Assembly: GCA_902810755.1 (NCBI GenBank) | Contig: CADDYT010000012.1 | Span: forward strand, 1 to 64,000 | Reading direction: 5' to 3' | Length of the DNA: 64,000 nucleotides | Origin: Chloroflexota bacterium | GTDB taxonomy: Bacteria > Chloroflexota > Ktedonobacteria > Ktedonobacterales > Ktedonobacteraceae | Shown: positions 17,757-26,723 of the stretch, one piece after another | Layout: each line of letters begins with the position of its first letter | Numbering within the stretch: position 1 is the stretch's first letter | Position numbers and translations under genes: made by a program | The notes under the pieces: model-generated | What the model was told of the DNA's origin: nothing | The model's database searches: none | What the model saw: the letters and a program-made list of their open reading frames with translations, nothing else

Positions 17757-20095
17757 CTCTTTCCCCCTATCTCCGCTTCGTTGGACGCGCTGTCCTGCAT
17801 GGCGGTCGTTTTATCCTGTGTTGATTGCATATACTCGGCGAGGGCGGGTGGGTGGCGCTGGATACCGGCGAAAGGGAGCCACCAGTTGAGATTGCCGAGC
17901 AGGCGCATGGTGGCGGGAACGAGCAGGCCGCGCACCAGCGTGGCATCGAGGACGACGGCCAGGGCCATGCCCAGACCCAGCGCCTTGACCAGAATCATGT
18001 CGGCGGTGGCGAAGCAGGCACTGACTACAACGACGATAATGGCGGCGTTGGTGATGATGCCCGCGCTGCGCTGCAGACCGAGCGCGACAGACTGCGTGTT
18101 CTCGCCTGTCTGCCAGAACGCTTCCTGTACGCGCGAGAGCAGGAAGACCTCGTAGTCCATCGAGAGGCCGAAGAGGGCGCAGAAGAGCAGGATCGGGCTT
18201 GAGGCTTCGACAAAGCCCAGCGGCGTGAAGCCCAGGAGCTGGTGCAGGAAGCCGTTCTGGAAGATGAGAACCAGCGCGCCGTAGGCTGCCAGGATGGAGA
18301 GCGTGTTCATCAAAATGGCCTTCAGGGGCAGCAGCAGCGAGCGGAAGAGCAGCAGCAGCACGATATAGGTGGTGATGGCGACGACCAGCACCGCTCTTGG
18401 AAAGTCGGTGTAGAGCGAGGTCACATAGTCGATATCGGCGGCGGTGCTGCCGTCTACCAGCACGGTCATGCCGCTGCCGGGGTTGGTGTTGCGAATCGTC
18501 TCCACCAGCGCCTGCGAGCGTGGGTCGAGCATGCCATATTTGCTGATGACCTGCATCATGGTCGTGTTGCCCGCCACGAACCCTTTGTAGAATGCCGCCA
18601 GGTAGGGGTCCGAAATGTCCTGCGGGTGCGCGTAAAAGAACTCATATTGCGCCAGCGTCAGGCGGGGGTCGACGCTGACGATGCTATCCACACGCGCCAC
18701 GCGGGGATCGGCTTCGATGCGCCGCACGTAGGCGTAGAGGCTGCGGATATTCTGCGTTGAGAGCGCGGAACCCTGCGTCTCGACGGCCAGCAGGATGGGC
18801 GTCGTCTCCTGATTGTTGAAACGCTGCTGTAAGATGTCGTAGGCGGCGCGTGAAGGCACGTAGGTTGGGAGAATGGAGGCATCAGGGGCGGAGAAGCGCA
18901 CGCCCAGGAAGGGCAGGCCAAGCCCGATCAGCACCAGCAACACGGGAAAGAGGACGCGCAACGGGTAGCGCATGACAACATGGGAGAGCCGATACCAGAA
19001 ATTCTCATAGGGCTGCTTTGCCAGTTGCTGTGAGCGGCTGGCTGTGACTTTGCTGCGTCGCCAGGGCCAGAGCCGGGAGAGGCGCACGGGAAAGGCGTTG
19101 ATGCGCGGGCCGAGGATGGAGAGAACGGCAGGGAGCAGCGTCGTCGCCGCCAGCACGGCCAGCGCCACCACCAGCAACCCGCCTATACCGACGGAGCGTA
19201 GCATATTGATACGGAAAAAGATCAGGCCGAGCAGGCCAATAGAGACGGTGAGGCCGGAGAAGGTGACGGCCCGCCCGGCGGTTGCTATGGCAATGGCAAC
19301 GGCATCGTCGACACTGTGACCGTGCGAGAGTTCTTCTCTGAAACGGCTGACGATGAAGAGAGAATAGTCGACGCCGAGGCCGAGGCCGAAGAGCGTGGTG
19401 ATGTTCAGCACGAAAATGGAAAGATCGGTGATGTGGCCGAGGCCGAAGATGAGGGCCAGCGTGACGACCACCGCGCCGCCGCCGACGAGGGTCGGCAGGA
19501 TGGCAGCCACAACCGAGCGGAAGACCAGTAGCAGGGCAATGATGGCAAAGGGAAAGGCGAGAGCCTCGGCCCGCCGCAGATCGCTTTCACTGACGGTCTG
19601 GATATCTTCATAAAAGACGGGGCCGCCGCCCACATGCTCCTGCAAATCGGGAACCGGTCGCAAGCGGTGTTCCAGTTCCGGCAGCAGTTTCGGCGCGCTG
19701 TCCGGGTCCGATTTGAGCATGACGTTGACATAGGCGGCATGCTGATCCAGCGAAATCTGGCGGGGATTATCCGTGAAGCTGGTCATGCCCGTCACTTCCG
19801 ACCAGTCACGGATATTCGCCAGCGCCTGCTGCGACTGCTGAATGAACTGCGCGCTATAGGCGCTGTAACGCTGGCTGGTAAAAATTACCTGCACGATGGT
19901 CAGGTTGAGATGCAGCTTCTGTTGCAGCACGCTAATGGCCTGCTCTGATTGCGCGTCCGGGCTGGTGAAGCCGCCGGGGCGCAAGATTGAACTGGCCTGC
20001 GGCGCGAAGGGCAGGGAGACGAAGATGGCAACCATCCACAGGCCCACAATCAACCAGCGAAAGCGGGTGGCGATTCGCCCCAGATGGTAGAACAT
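17753..20095 (-). CDS. MMPL/RND-family membrane exporter
   Basis: A 780-residue MmpL-type permease. One membrane segment near residues 14-34 is followed by an extracytoplasmic domain of about 140 residues, a cluster of five or six segments starting near 175 (AFPFAIIALLLVFRSVVAAI), a second extracytoplasmic domain and a second cluster. Motifs typical of the family include GLGLGVDYSLFIVSRFREEL in the first half and FGLSMDYEVFLLSRVQEAFW in the second, which carry the proton-relay acidic residues. Such pumps move lipids, glycolipids or hydrophobic drugs out of the cytoplasmic membrane. Its stop overlaps the start of the AttH-like lipoprotein gene, so a joint role in handling a lipid or terpenoid at the cell surface is plausible but inferred. 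Confidence 0.92.
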   Translation of the reverse strand: MFYHLGRIATRFRWLIVGLWMVAIFVSLPFAPQASSILRPGGFTSPDAQSEQAISVLQQKLHLNLTIVQVIFTSQRYSAYSAQFIQQSQQALANIRDWSEVTGMTSFTDNPRQISLDQHAAYVNVMLKSDPDSAPKLLPELEHRLRPVPDLQEHVGGGPVFYEDIQTVSESDLRRAEALAFPFAIIALLLVFRSVVAAILPTLVGGGAVVVTLALIFGLGHITDLSIFVLNITTLFGLGLGVDYSLFIVSRFREELSHGHSVDDAVAIAIATAGRAVTFSGLTVSIGLLGLIFFRINMLRSVGIGGLLVVALAVLAATTLLPAVLSILGPRINAFPVRLSRLWPWRRSKVTASRSQQLAKQPYENFWYRLSHVVMRYPLRVLFPVLLVLIGLGLPFLGVRFSAPDASILPTYVPSRAAYDILQQRFNNQETTPILLAVETQGSALSTQNIRSLYAYVRRIEADPRVARVDSIVSVDPRLTLAQYEFFYAHPQDISDPYLAAFYKGFVAGNTTMMQVISKYGMLDPRSQALVETIRNTNPGSGMTVLVDGSTAADIDYVTSLYTDFPRAVLVVAITTYIVLLLLFRSLLLPLKAILMNTLSILAAYGALVLIFQNGFLHQLLGFTPLGFVEASSPILLFCALFGLSMDYEVFLLSRVQEAFWQTGENTQSVALGLQRSAGIITNAAIIVVVVSACFATADMILVKALGLGMALAVVLDATLVRGLLVPATMRLLGNLNWWLPFAGIQRHPPALAEYMQSTQDKTTAMQDSASNEAEIGGKR

Positions 20096-20244
20096 AGCAC
20101 AGCCTTTCTTTATCCGAATCCATGACAGAGGTTCCCGATAATACAGAATATACTATCCTGACGCACACTCTTCCAATGCAAGGTAAAGAAATTTCAACCT
20201 TGAGGCAGAATCCCCATTCCTCGTAGCCACAGCCATTGAAAAAT

Positions 20245-20275
20245 TTGTATAGTTCAGTTACAATGAGTCTATAAT
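20245..20275 (+). promoter_or_regulatory. probable sigma-70-type promoter
   Basis: TTGTAT at 20245-20250 and a perfect TATAAT at 20270-20275, 19 bases apart, lie upstream of the small gene at 20307. The spacer is slightly long. The predicted start of transcription is near 20282. Confidence 0.45.
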
Positions 20276-20306
20276 AAGCTCTTCGCTAAGAAAGCGTGAG
20301 GTGACA

Positions 20307-20696
20307 ATGATTAATATCATCTGGCTCCGTGGTGAGAAAAACAGTCGATGGAATGATACTGAGGACAGAAACAAATTCCGTATGTTTGCCAGCCTGGTTT
20401 TTAACAGAGACGCCATCCCCTATGAGCTTTGCCGGTGGTTGCTGCTGAATCGGGAAGGGCCAAGCACGGATGCGCTGGTTCGTCTCGTCTCCGATGACTG
20501 GCGCCCCTGGGGTGAGGTCTGGCTGATGTGGCTCAAGTATGCTGCCGCCCACAACGAGGTGTTCGCGCTTGAAGTTGGCACGCTGCCGGAGGAACTGGCA
20601 CAGGTCAAGCAGGCCGAGGAGGCGGAGGCGGTTTCCAGCGTCCAGAGACTCGTCTTCAGCGACCCATTTTTGAGCCAGCTCATCGACGAACTTTGA
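20307..20696 (+). CDS. hypothetical protein
   Basis: A 129-residue protein I do not recognise. It is acidic in its C-terminal half and rich in Trp (WLRGEKNSRW, DDWRPWGEVWLMWLKYAAAH), with no signal peptide or membrane helix. The middle looks helical and could be a small protein-interaction domain. The ATG at 20307 has GAGG five bases upstream; a GTG two codons earlier overlaps that ribosome site and is unlikely. A plausible promoter lies at 20245-20275. It is followed, after about 100 bases, by the DedA gene on the same strand, but a separate promoter may serve that gene. Confidence 0.6.
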   Translation: MINIIWLRGEKNSRWNDTEDRNKFRMFASLVFNRDAIPYELCRWLLLNREGPSTDALVRLVSDDWRPWGEVWLMWLKYAAAHNEVFALEVGTLPEELAQVKQAEEAEAVSSVQRLVFSDPFLSQLIDEL

Positions 20697-20794
20697 CAGC
20701 TGAATAGCAACACGAAGTGATCTCACCGGTTCCATTGCTCGTACCTTCTACATTGTATACATGAGTGTACGCATTTATGAGGAGGGTATGAGTA

Positions 20795-21511
20795 ATGGGT
20801 GGTATCAACATGTTTCTCATTCATTACGGCCTGCTTGCCATCTTTGCCCTGTTGCTGATTAAATCTATTGGCGTTCCCATCCCGGTTCCCGCCGATGTGA
20901 TTATCCTGACTGCTGCCGCGTGGTCGGCGATGGGACAACTGGTTCTGTGGCAGGCGATTGTAGCGATCCTGCTGGCCCTTGTGCTGGGCGGCATGGTGCA
21001 ATATCTGCTGGCGCGATCAGTGGGGCGCCGGTTGCTCTATCGCTTTGGGCGCTATCTCGGTCTCACCCCGAAGCGACTGGATGTCGCTTCGGCAAAGGTG
21101 AAAAAAGGTGGCGTGGCAGGTATCAGCCTCTCAATTCTGGTGCCGGGCGTGCGCGGGGCTGCCATTGTGGCGAGCGGGCTTGCCGACATACCTGTCACCG
21201 TCTTCCTGATTGGCCTCACACTCGGCAGCATCCTGTTTGTTGCCCTGCACGTCTTTCTGGGCTTCGTCGGCGGCGCGTTGTTTGTGACTGTTGGCAAGCT
21301 CTTGCCATCTACCGGGGTGCTGCTGGCCGTGCTGGCTCTGCTGGTAGTTGTTTTCGCCCTCTGGTTTGTGGCCTATCGTCGCCAGAAGGCGACACGGCAG
21401 GAACTGGACGCCGCTTCCCTCGAAGTATGGCACGAGGGCATCTGCCCCGTTTGCCTGGCGTTGTACAGCGCGAACCAGCTACGGGCGAACATACTCGAAA
21501 CATCTCATTGA
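20795..21511 (+). CDS. DedA-family membrane protein
   Basis: A 238-residue integral membrane protein of the DedA (SNARE-associated) family, members of which act as lipid scramblases or flippases for undecaprenyl phosphate and phospholipids. It shows the typical early Pro/Gly-rich segment IKSIGVPIPVPADVIILTAA and later PGVRGAAIVASGLADIPV, with four to five hydrophobic segments. The C-terminal tail after the last membrane helix is cytosolic and ends with a CPVC pair (GICPVCLALYSANQL), which is uncommon in DedA proteins and could bind metal. GGAGGG lies 8 bases before the ATG. The next gene begins 23 bases after its stop. Confidence 0.88.
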   Translation: MGGINMFLIHYGLLAIFALLLIKSIGVPIPVPADVIILTAAAWSAMGQLVLWQAIVAILLALVLGGMVQYLLARSVGRRLLYRFGRYLGLTPKRLDVASAKVKKGGVAGISLSILVPGVRGAAIVASGLADIPVTVFLIGLTLGSILFVALHVFLGFVGGALFVTVGKLLPSTGVLLAVLALLVVVFALWFVAYRRQKATRQELDAASLEVWHEGICPVCLALYSANQLRANILETSH

Positions 21512-21533
21512 GATAGAGAGGAGCCGGAAACGT

Positions 21534-22109
21534 ATGGCCTCAGCGGTAAAGTTCCAGTTTGAGCCGGAGCGCGTTGCCTACTACGAAGCCAATGGCTGGC
21601 GCGCCTATTACGAACGTAAATGGTTTCAGGTGCTGCGCCTGATCGTCGGCCTGTGCCAGCAGCAATTCCATATCCCCTTCCCCATGTCGCTGCTGGCCGC
21701 CTACTACACGACGCGGGCCTCAGCGGCCTGGGTTCCCGTTGACCACGATGAGCAGAAAGTCCTCTCCTACCTGCAAAAGTTTTATCGAGTGGCGCGTCGC
21801 TACTCCGGCCTGCAGTTTGACCCGGAGCGCGTGGCGCAACTGGAGTTGCAATACTTTGACGTGCATCGCCGACTCGTCGGCGCGGAGGACAAAAGCGAGT
21901 TTGTGGAGACACTGGTGCAACTGCACAGCGCCATCTTCGGTCTCTCGCCCGAAGCCGTCCGCGAATCGGCGCAATGGCGCGTGCGCGCCGCCGACATCGT
22001 CGACCTGATTACCGGCAAGCTCTCCACCAGCATTGAAGAAGACTGGGCCAGACTGGAAGAATACCTGTGCCTCTGCTACCGTTCGCTTCAGCAAGCTCTG
22101 GCCGCATGA
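21534..22109 (+). CDS. hypothetical protein, helical, coupled to dedA
   Basis: A 191-residue protein of unknown function, predicted all helical and soluble. FQFEPERVAYYEANGWRAYY near the N-terminus recurs weakly as QFDPERVAQLELQYFDVHRR in the middle, suggesting an internal duplication of a helical unit of about 90 residues. The ATG at 21534 is preceded by GAGAGGAG at a good distance; the frame extends 62 codons further up within dedA but without a ribosome site. Close spacing to dedA suggests one transcript. No catalytic motif is visible. Confidence 0.7.
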   Translation: MASAVKFQFEPERVAYYEANGWRAYYERKWFQVLRLIVGLCQQQFHIPFPMSLLAAYYTTRASAAWVPVDHDEQKVLSYLQKFYRVARRYSGLQFDPERVAQLELQYFDVHRRLVGAEDKSEFVETLVQLHSAIFGLSPEAVRESAQWRVRAADIVDLITGKLSTSIEEDWARLEEYLCLCYRSLQQALAA

Positions 22110-22164
22110 GACAGAGAATACTCGCCTATAAGTACTATTGCCGTCGGCATCTACCTGATTTGTG

Positions 22165-22194
22165 TTGCACGCTCGTCTGAAAATGAGGTATGGT
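22165..22194 (+). promoter_or_regulatory. possible promoter of the receiver gene
   Basis: TTGCAC at 22165-22170 and TATGGT at 22189-22194 with an 18-base spacer lie just upstream of the receiver gene at 22229. This would leave a leader of about 28 bases containing AAGGAG. Confidence 0.35.
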
Positions 22195-22228
22195 ATGGGC
22201 ATGGATGGTGAGGAAGGAGCATGATGAC

Positions 22229-22633
22229 ATGATGAGTCAAACAGGGGAGACGATGGTACCCGGCGCTGAGAAAGTCGTCTTGATTGTGGATGATGACCTC
22301 GAAATAGGCGACGTTTTACAGAAGATCATTACGGAAAATACGAACTACCAGACGGTCTGGATTGCGGAAAGCGACCTGGCATTGGCGGCGGCACATCAGT
22401 TTCGCCCCTCGTTGATCCTGCTGGATTATATGTTGCCCATCATGGACGGGCTGAAGCTCTATGATCGCATGCAGGAGATCGAAGCGATACGCGGCGTCCC
22501 GGTCGTTCTCATCAGCGCGCTGGCCACACTTCCCTTCGAGGCACTGCGGGAACGCGGCATCTATCTGCTCAGAAAGCCGTTTGAACTGACCGATTTGCTG
22601 GACATTGTAGCCCAGTTGCTGGCCGATACGTAA
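22229..22633 (+). CDS. stand-alone response-regulator receiver protein
   Basis: A 134-residue receiver domain with VDDD near residue 20, phospho-acceptor Asp66 (LLDYMLPIMDGLKLYD), Ser in VLISAL and Lys in LLRKPFELTD. No output domain is attached. AAGGAG precedes the ATG by 9 bases; another ATG follows immediately. The last 318 bases are also read on the other strand as the C-terminal extension of the HD-GYP gene. Shared territory with a c-di-GMP phosphodiesterase suggests a signalling link, but the partner kinase is not evident nearby. Confidence 0.85.
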   Translation: MMSQTGETMVPGAEKVVLIVDDDLEIGDVLQKIITENTNYQTVWIAESDLALAAAHQFRPSLILLDYMLPIMDGLKLYDRMQEIEAIRGVPVVLISALATLPFEALRERGIYLLRKPFELTDLLDIVAQLLADT

Positions 22634-23326
22634 TCTTCTGGTTGGTGCAGGGGCCTTTCCGGTGGACTGAAACATGCTGGCGCAGAAACGCTCGACCAGC
22701 TGAGGATCAAAGTGCGTTGCGGCGCAGCGCACCAGTTCTTCCAGCGCCTGCAGTGGCGTTCGTGCCGCCTGATAGACCCGGTTCACAGTCATTGCCTCGA
22801 AGGCATCGGCGATGGAGATAATACGCGCGCCCAGAGGGATGGCTTCTCCCCGCAGACCAAAGGGGTAGCCAGAGCCATCCCATTGCTCGTGGTGGGTGCG
22901 CACCAGCGGTGCCAGATGGCGCAGCACATGGCTATGAGTAAGAATCAATGCTCCTCGTGTGGCATGCTCCTTAACGTACTCATACTCAAGCGGCGTGAGG
23001 CGGGCAGGTTTGTTAAGGACAAGATCGTGTATGCCAATTTTGCCGATATCATGGAAGAACGCGGCCAGCTTAATCGTCTCCAGTTCACCTTCCGACAGAT
23101 CAAGCGTTCGCGCAAGCTGATACGCATACTGCTGCACACGCCGAGAGTGCCTGTAGAGTTCGGCATCTTTTGCCTGCATCGCCCGCGTCAGCGAAGAAAA
23201 GACGTATCGATAGTGTTCTTCTCGTTCGCTTTTTAAGCTTTTGTTCAGTTCATCCAGGACGCGCAGCAAAGGGCGTTCCAGCTCACTACTGGCTGCCTGT
23301 GTAAGACCGCGATACCGGCTATTCAT
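22316..23326 (-). CDS. HD-GYP domain phosphodiesterase, C-terminus antisense to the receiver gene
   Basis: A protein of 336 residues from the ATG at 23326 (upstream in-frame ATGs exist at 23353 and 23416). After a helical N-terminus comes an HD-GYP domain with RHSRRVQQYA, FFHDIGKIGIHD and HHEQWDGSGYP, all of the metal and GYP residues needed to hydrolyse cyclic di-GMP. The recognisable domain ends near position 22665 (FDPQLVERFCASMFQ). The remaining 105 or so codons run antisense through the convergent receiver gene and look like non-family sequence, so the original stop has probably been lost. No sensor domain is present. The extension may be tolerated, or the protein may be trimmed. Confidence 0.85.
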   Translation of the reverse strand: MNSRYRGLTQAASSELERPLLRVLDELNKSLKSEREEHYRYVFSSLTRAMQAKDAELYRHSRRVQQYAYQLARTLDLSEGELETIKLAAFFHDIGKIGIHDLVLNKPARLTPLEYEYVKEHATRGALILTHSHVLRHLAPLVRTHHEQWDGSGYPFGLRGEAIPLGARIISIADAFEAMTVNRVYQAARTPLQALEELVRCAATHFDPQLVERFCASMFQSTGKAPAPTRRLRIGQQLGYNVQQIGQFKRLSEQIDAAFPQCLEGKCGQRADENDRDAAYRFDLLHAIIELQPVHDGQHIIQQDQRGAKLMCRRQCQVAFRNPDRLVVRIFRNDLL

Positions 23327-23490
23327 AGCTGTTCTCTCAGGAAAATCTCCCATGTTCGTAACCACACTCTGTTTCCCTTGAAATTGCGCATTCTCAAAGA
23401 ATGAGAATTCCTGCAATGGTAATACGTCAGCGGTTACAGGAAAGTGTCATGGATGGGAAACCGGGGGAGAGCTAGAGCGGCTTTGCTTTG

Positions 23491-23520
23491 TTGACCTCCT
23501 TTCCCACCTACCTGTACAAT
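23491..23520 (+). promoter_or_regulatory. sigma-70-type promoter of the glycosidase gene
   Basis: TTGACC at 23491-23496 and TACAAT at 23515-23520 with an 18-base spacer lie 55 bases upstream of the glycosidase ATG. This is one of the best-matched promoters in the window. Confidence 0.55.
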
Positions 23521-23575
23521 GTATCTATATCACCTTGCTCATCGGAGACAGAGACAGGCAGGAAGGAAATAATGC

Positions 23576-25894
23576 ATGATTCCGCGCGATGATTTCACGC
23601 CGCACGGGTATCTGGATAACCCGTATCATAGCTGGAAGCTCAATCCGAGCGGGGTGCTGCGTTCGATGCAGCCGCTGGGCATGGGCTGGCATGTCCCAAA
23701 TCTGGGGACGTATGTGCGCAACCAGTTTCAGTACACGGCTCATCTCACCATCGGCCTGAAGGTGGGTAACCTCCTGCTGATCACGCCTGAAGATTTCCAG
23801 CGTCAGGGTTGCTCGATCAACAGTTCGCTGCACACGAAGAACCGCTTTGAATATACTTGCTTTGTGCCTGCCTATGGCCTGACGCTGACTGCCTGCTATT
23901 TTCTGGTGCATGAGCATGCGCTTGGTTGCGTCCTCACGCTCTCCTCAACCTGGGACGAACCGCTGCCCGTGACCTGTTACCTGACGCATGTACATACCCA
24001 TAACCCGTTTACCAGCCGCCTGTGGGAACACGGCCTCTATGCCCGCGAAGTACCCGGCGAAGGCGGCTTGATGCTGGGCATTGCCAGCGAGGGCGATGTT
24101 TTCATGCATGGGGTGCGCCCCGCCGATGGCGGTCCACTGACGATAGGCGAAATGGGCTATGGCGTCGGCCTTGAAGATATCTCCGCCTGGGCGCGTGGCC
24201 GCCGCGTCGCCCGGCCAACGGTTACGCAGCATCAGGAGGAGACGGGCTGGCAATTGCGCGCGCTCTCTTTGCCCTGCACATTGACGCTGGATGCTCGCGG
24301 TGAGACGCCGCGCACGTTGAATCTCGTGCTGTCGCGCGGCGTCTCGCAGGATCAAGCCTATCGACACTGGGAAGACGGCATCGAGGAGATTGCGCGTGCC
24401 GGGGCCGCCCACTGCACCGACGATGAACGTTTCTGGCAGCAAGCTCCCCGGCTTTCCGGCGACTGGCCCGCCACGTGGCGACGCGGCCTGGTCTACGATC
24501 TGGAGACGTTGCGTATGACCATCCGCCCACCGGTAGGCGTCATCCCGCACTTCTGGGATGGCATGCAAATCCAGGCTCCACGCACCGTGATTGCCGAGGC
24601 TGCAATGGATTGCCTCTTCCTCAGCTATGCTGATCCCGAACTGGCTGCCGAAGTGCTGCTCGGCCATTTCGAGTCGGCTCCGCATCCACAATTGCCCTGT
24701 ATGCGCGAAGATGGCAGCTATAATATGGTGGCCGACGATGGGCAGATTTGCGGTACCGCGCCGGAGTGGGGCTTCCCGCTCTGGTGCTGCGACCAGCTTT
24801 TCCGCCGCACAGGCGATCTGCGCTGGCTGCACCGCCTCTATCCGCACGCGGCAGCCTACCTGCGCTGGTGGCTGGACAACCGGCGCGACGCTGAGGGCTG
24901 GCTGGTCTACGCCTGCTCGTGGGAAAGCGGGCAGGATGTCTCCAGCCGCTTTGGCCCGCAGCAGACCGGCGGCTCCATTATCCAGCACGTGCGCCCCGTC
25001 GATTTGCAGGCCAGTATAGCGCAAGGCGCGGCCATCCTTCATCGCTGGGCTGCCCTGCTCGCTCCATTTCCCGATATTGACTCTAGCGCCGAGGCAACCG
25101 CGTGGCAGGCCATTGCCGACGAATTTACCGTCAGGACGCGCGCGATGTGGCAGAAGGGCTGGTTCCGCGACTATGACTCGGTAACCCGCGAATGGTCAAC
25201 GCAGCAGGATACGATGCATCTCGCGCCGGTCTTCTGTGGCGTGGCCGACTGGGGACACATTGAGCAGCTACGCCCGTATTTTGTTCAGCCGCCCATGCAC
25301 AGCGGCTGGGCGCCCCTCTGCTGGCCCCCCGTCGTCATGACGCTGGTTGGCGCGGCTTCTGAGGCTGCTTTGCCCCTTGAAGCCGCCGAACTGGCCGCTC
25401 AGTTCATCGATGCCGCCTACGCCAGCATCGATCGTCGTGTTCCTGACGAACACGGGGGACTGCCCGGCGTCACCCGTGAATATCACCAGGTCACCGGCAG
25501 GAGAAAAGATGGCACATTGACCTATGCCAACGCTGGTATCGAGGGCTATGGCTGGGGGGCCATCAGTATTCACCTGCTGCTGCGCTACGTGCTGGGCCTG
25601 CGAGAGGAAGAGGCCGGAAAACTGACAATCGCTCCCGCCTTGCCTCGCTCGCTGCGCCATGCCGGGGCCTGCTATCGTATTGAGCAGGTACAATGGGGGG
25701 ATTTCGCCCTGGCGATCGAGTGTGTGGTCAGGGATGCGAAGAGCTATGTCCTGCGCTATACACAGCGGGAAAAACGAGGGGAAACGATGGGAGAGGGCAG
25801 CGAGCAAGCGCCTGAGCAGGTGATTGAATGGGAGGGAGTATGGGGTGAAGGCAAAACAATCACCCTTCGCTCCTCGTCGGCATCAACTGACTAA
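23576..25894 (+). CDS. six-hairpin (alpha/alpha-barrel) glycoside hydrolase, GH63/trehalase-like
   Basis: A cytosolic enzyme of 772 residues. The N-terminal 290 residues are beta-rich (a sandwich domain), and the C-terminal part is a barrel of helical hairpins as in GH63, GH37 and GH15 enzymes. Barrel features include PHFWDGMQIQAPRTVIAEAA, AGTAPEWGFPLWCCDQLFRR-like segments and SWESGQDVSSRFGP, whose Glu and Asp are candidate catalytic acids, and GYGWGAISIHLLLRYVLG near the end. There is no signal peptide. The exact substrate is unclear; alpha-glucosides or mannosylglycerate-type compounds are possible. It has its own promoter, and its last 12 bases overlap the end of the convergent CAP-domain gene. 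Confidence 0.75.
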   Translation: MIPRDDFTPHGYLDNPYHSWKLNPSGVLRSMQPLGMGWHVPNLGTYVRNQFQYTAHLTIGLKVGNLLLITPEDFQRQGCSINSSLHTKNRFEYTCFVPAYGLTLTACYFLVHEHALGCVLTLSSTWDEPLPVTCYLTHVHTHNPFTSRLWEHGLYAREVPGEGGLMLGIASEGDVFMHGVRPADGGPLTIGEMGYGVGLEDISAWARGRRVARPTVTQHQEETGWQLRALSLPCTLTLDARGETPRTLNLVLSRGVSQDQAYRHWEDGIEEIARAGAAHCTDDERFWQQAPRLSGDWPATWRRGLVYDLETLRMTIRPPVGVIPHFWDGMQIQAPRTVIAEAAMDCLFLSYADPELAAEVLLGHFESAPHPQLPCMREDGSYNMVADDGQICGTAPEWGFPLWCCDQLFRRTGDLRWLHRLYPHAAAYLRWWLDNRRDAEGWLVYACSWESGQDVSSRFGPQQTGGSIIQHVRPVDLQASIAQGAAILHRWAALLAPFPDIDSSAEATAWQAIADEFTVRTRAMWQKGWFRDYDSVTREWSTQQDTMHLAPVFCGVADWGHIEQLRPYFVQPPMHSGWAPLCWPPVVMTLVGAASEAALPLEAAELAAQFIDAAYASIDRRVPDEHGGLPGVTREYHQVTGRRKDGTLTYANAGIEGYGWGAISIHLLLRYVLGLREEEAGKLTIAPALPRSLRHAGACYRIEQVQWGDFALAIECVVRDAKSYVLRYTQREKRGETMGEGSEQAPEQVIEWEGVWGEGKTITLRSSSASTD

Positions 25895-26581
25895 GTCTTC
25901 GGTGAACCAGACCCAGCCGCCGGGGTCGACGTAGATGCCCACGCCTGCGCGGTGCAGTGTGGTGCTGGTCAGGTGAATGTAGTGCCAGCCGGTTGGTCCC
26001 TCGTTCATCATGCTTTCCTGCACAGCGTAGACATTCGTCCAGGGAGGATTGGAAGGACCGGCAAGCCCGATGCATTCCCCACAATCGGTGTAGCCCGCGA
26101 AGCCCTCGTTGGCGATGCGCGTACACTGATCCTCCCCATTCGGGCAGGTATGGCTGAAGCCACAATGGTACATATTCCAGCTATGGAGCAGCGCCCCTGC
26201 TGCCAGTGTCGCGTTCCAGACAAAGGGATAAAGGCCGCGCGCCGCCCGGTCTTTATTGATCTGCGCAAAGAGCATCTGTGTCAACTGCATCTCTTCCGGG
26301 GTCTGCGCTGGTGGGGGGCCATAAGGCTCAAGCCCCGACCCGTTGTTTGCTGGAATGGAGCCAGGAGAATTGGCCTGCGGCTGTGGTGTGGGAGTTGGCG
26401 TTGCTTTCTGGCTGGGAATGGTCACCTGGGTGGGGTCTGGCCGCTGCTCGACGTTCACAGCGTCAACCAGCGCCGGTTGCGATGGAGACGTTCGGTTATT
26501 CTGGCCGTTTTGTCCGGAGCCGCAGCCTACCAGCGCCAGCATAAGAAGTAATCCGAACAGGCTCCAGCATTTTCTGCCCAC
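25883..26581 (-). CDS. CAP/SCP-domain lipoprotein
   Basis: A secreted lipoprotein of 232 residues. The start is most likely GTG at 26581, because AGGAGGAG lies 9 bases upstream of it; a TTG three codons earlier directly abuts that ribosome site. The signal peptide ends at LALVGCGSG, so Cys is lipidated. A Thr/Pro/Gln-rich linker of about 70 residues follows, then a CAP domain beginning EEMQLTQMLFAQINKDRAARG with HSWNMYHCGFSHTCPNGED and WHYIHLTSTTLHRAGVGIYV. Four to six Cys in the domain suggest disulfides. The role of bacterial CAP proteins is mostly unknown. The gene is convergent with the glycosidase and overlaps its 3' end by 12 bases. Confidence 0.82.
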   Translation of the reverse strand: MGRKCWSLFGLLLMLALVGCGSGQNGQNNRTSPSQPALVDAVNVEQRPDPTQVTIPSQKATPTPTPQPQANSPGSIPANNGSGLEPYGPPPAQTPEEMQLTQMLFAQINKDRAARGLYPFVWNATLAAGALLHSWNMYHCGFSHTCPNGEDQCTRIANEGFAGYTDCGECIGLAGPSNPPWTNVYAVQESMMNEGPTGWHYIHLTSTTLHRAGVGIYVDPGGWVWFTEDLVS

Positions 26582-26723
26582 GATGCTCAACTCCTCCTGA
26601 GAAACGTTCTACAAAACAAACGGTGCTTAGTAGGAGGTTAGCATAGTTGATTGCTCGATGCAAACTCGCAGATGAAGGTGGTACTTTTGGACTGCCCTGA
26701 CACAGCATGATATCCTGATGAGC

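Noticed and set aside
23945..25042. 365-codon minus-strand frame opposite the glycosidase gene
   Set aside because: Antisense to an enzyme with clear barrel motifs; no ribosome site.
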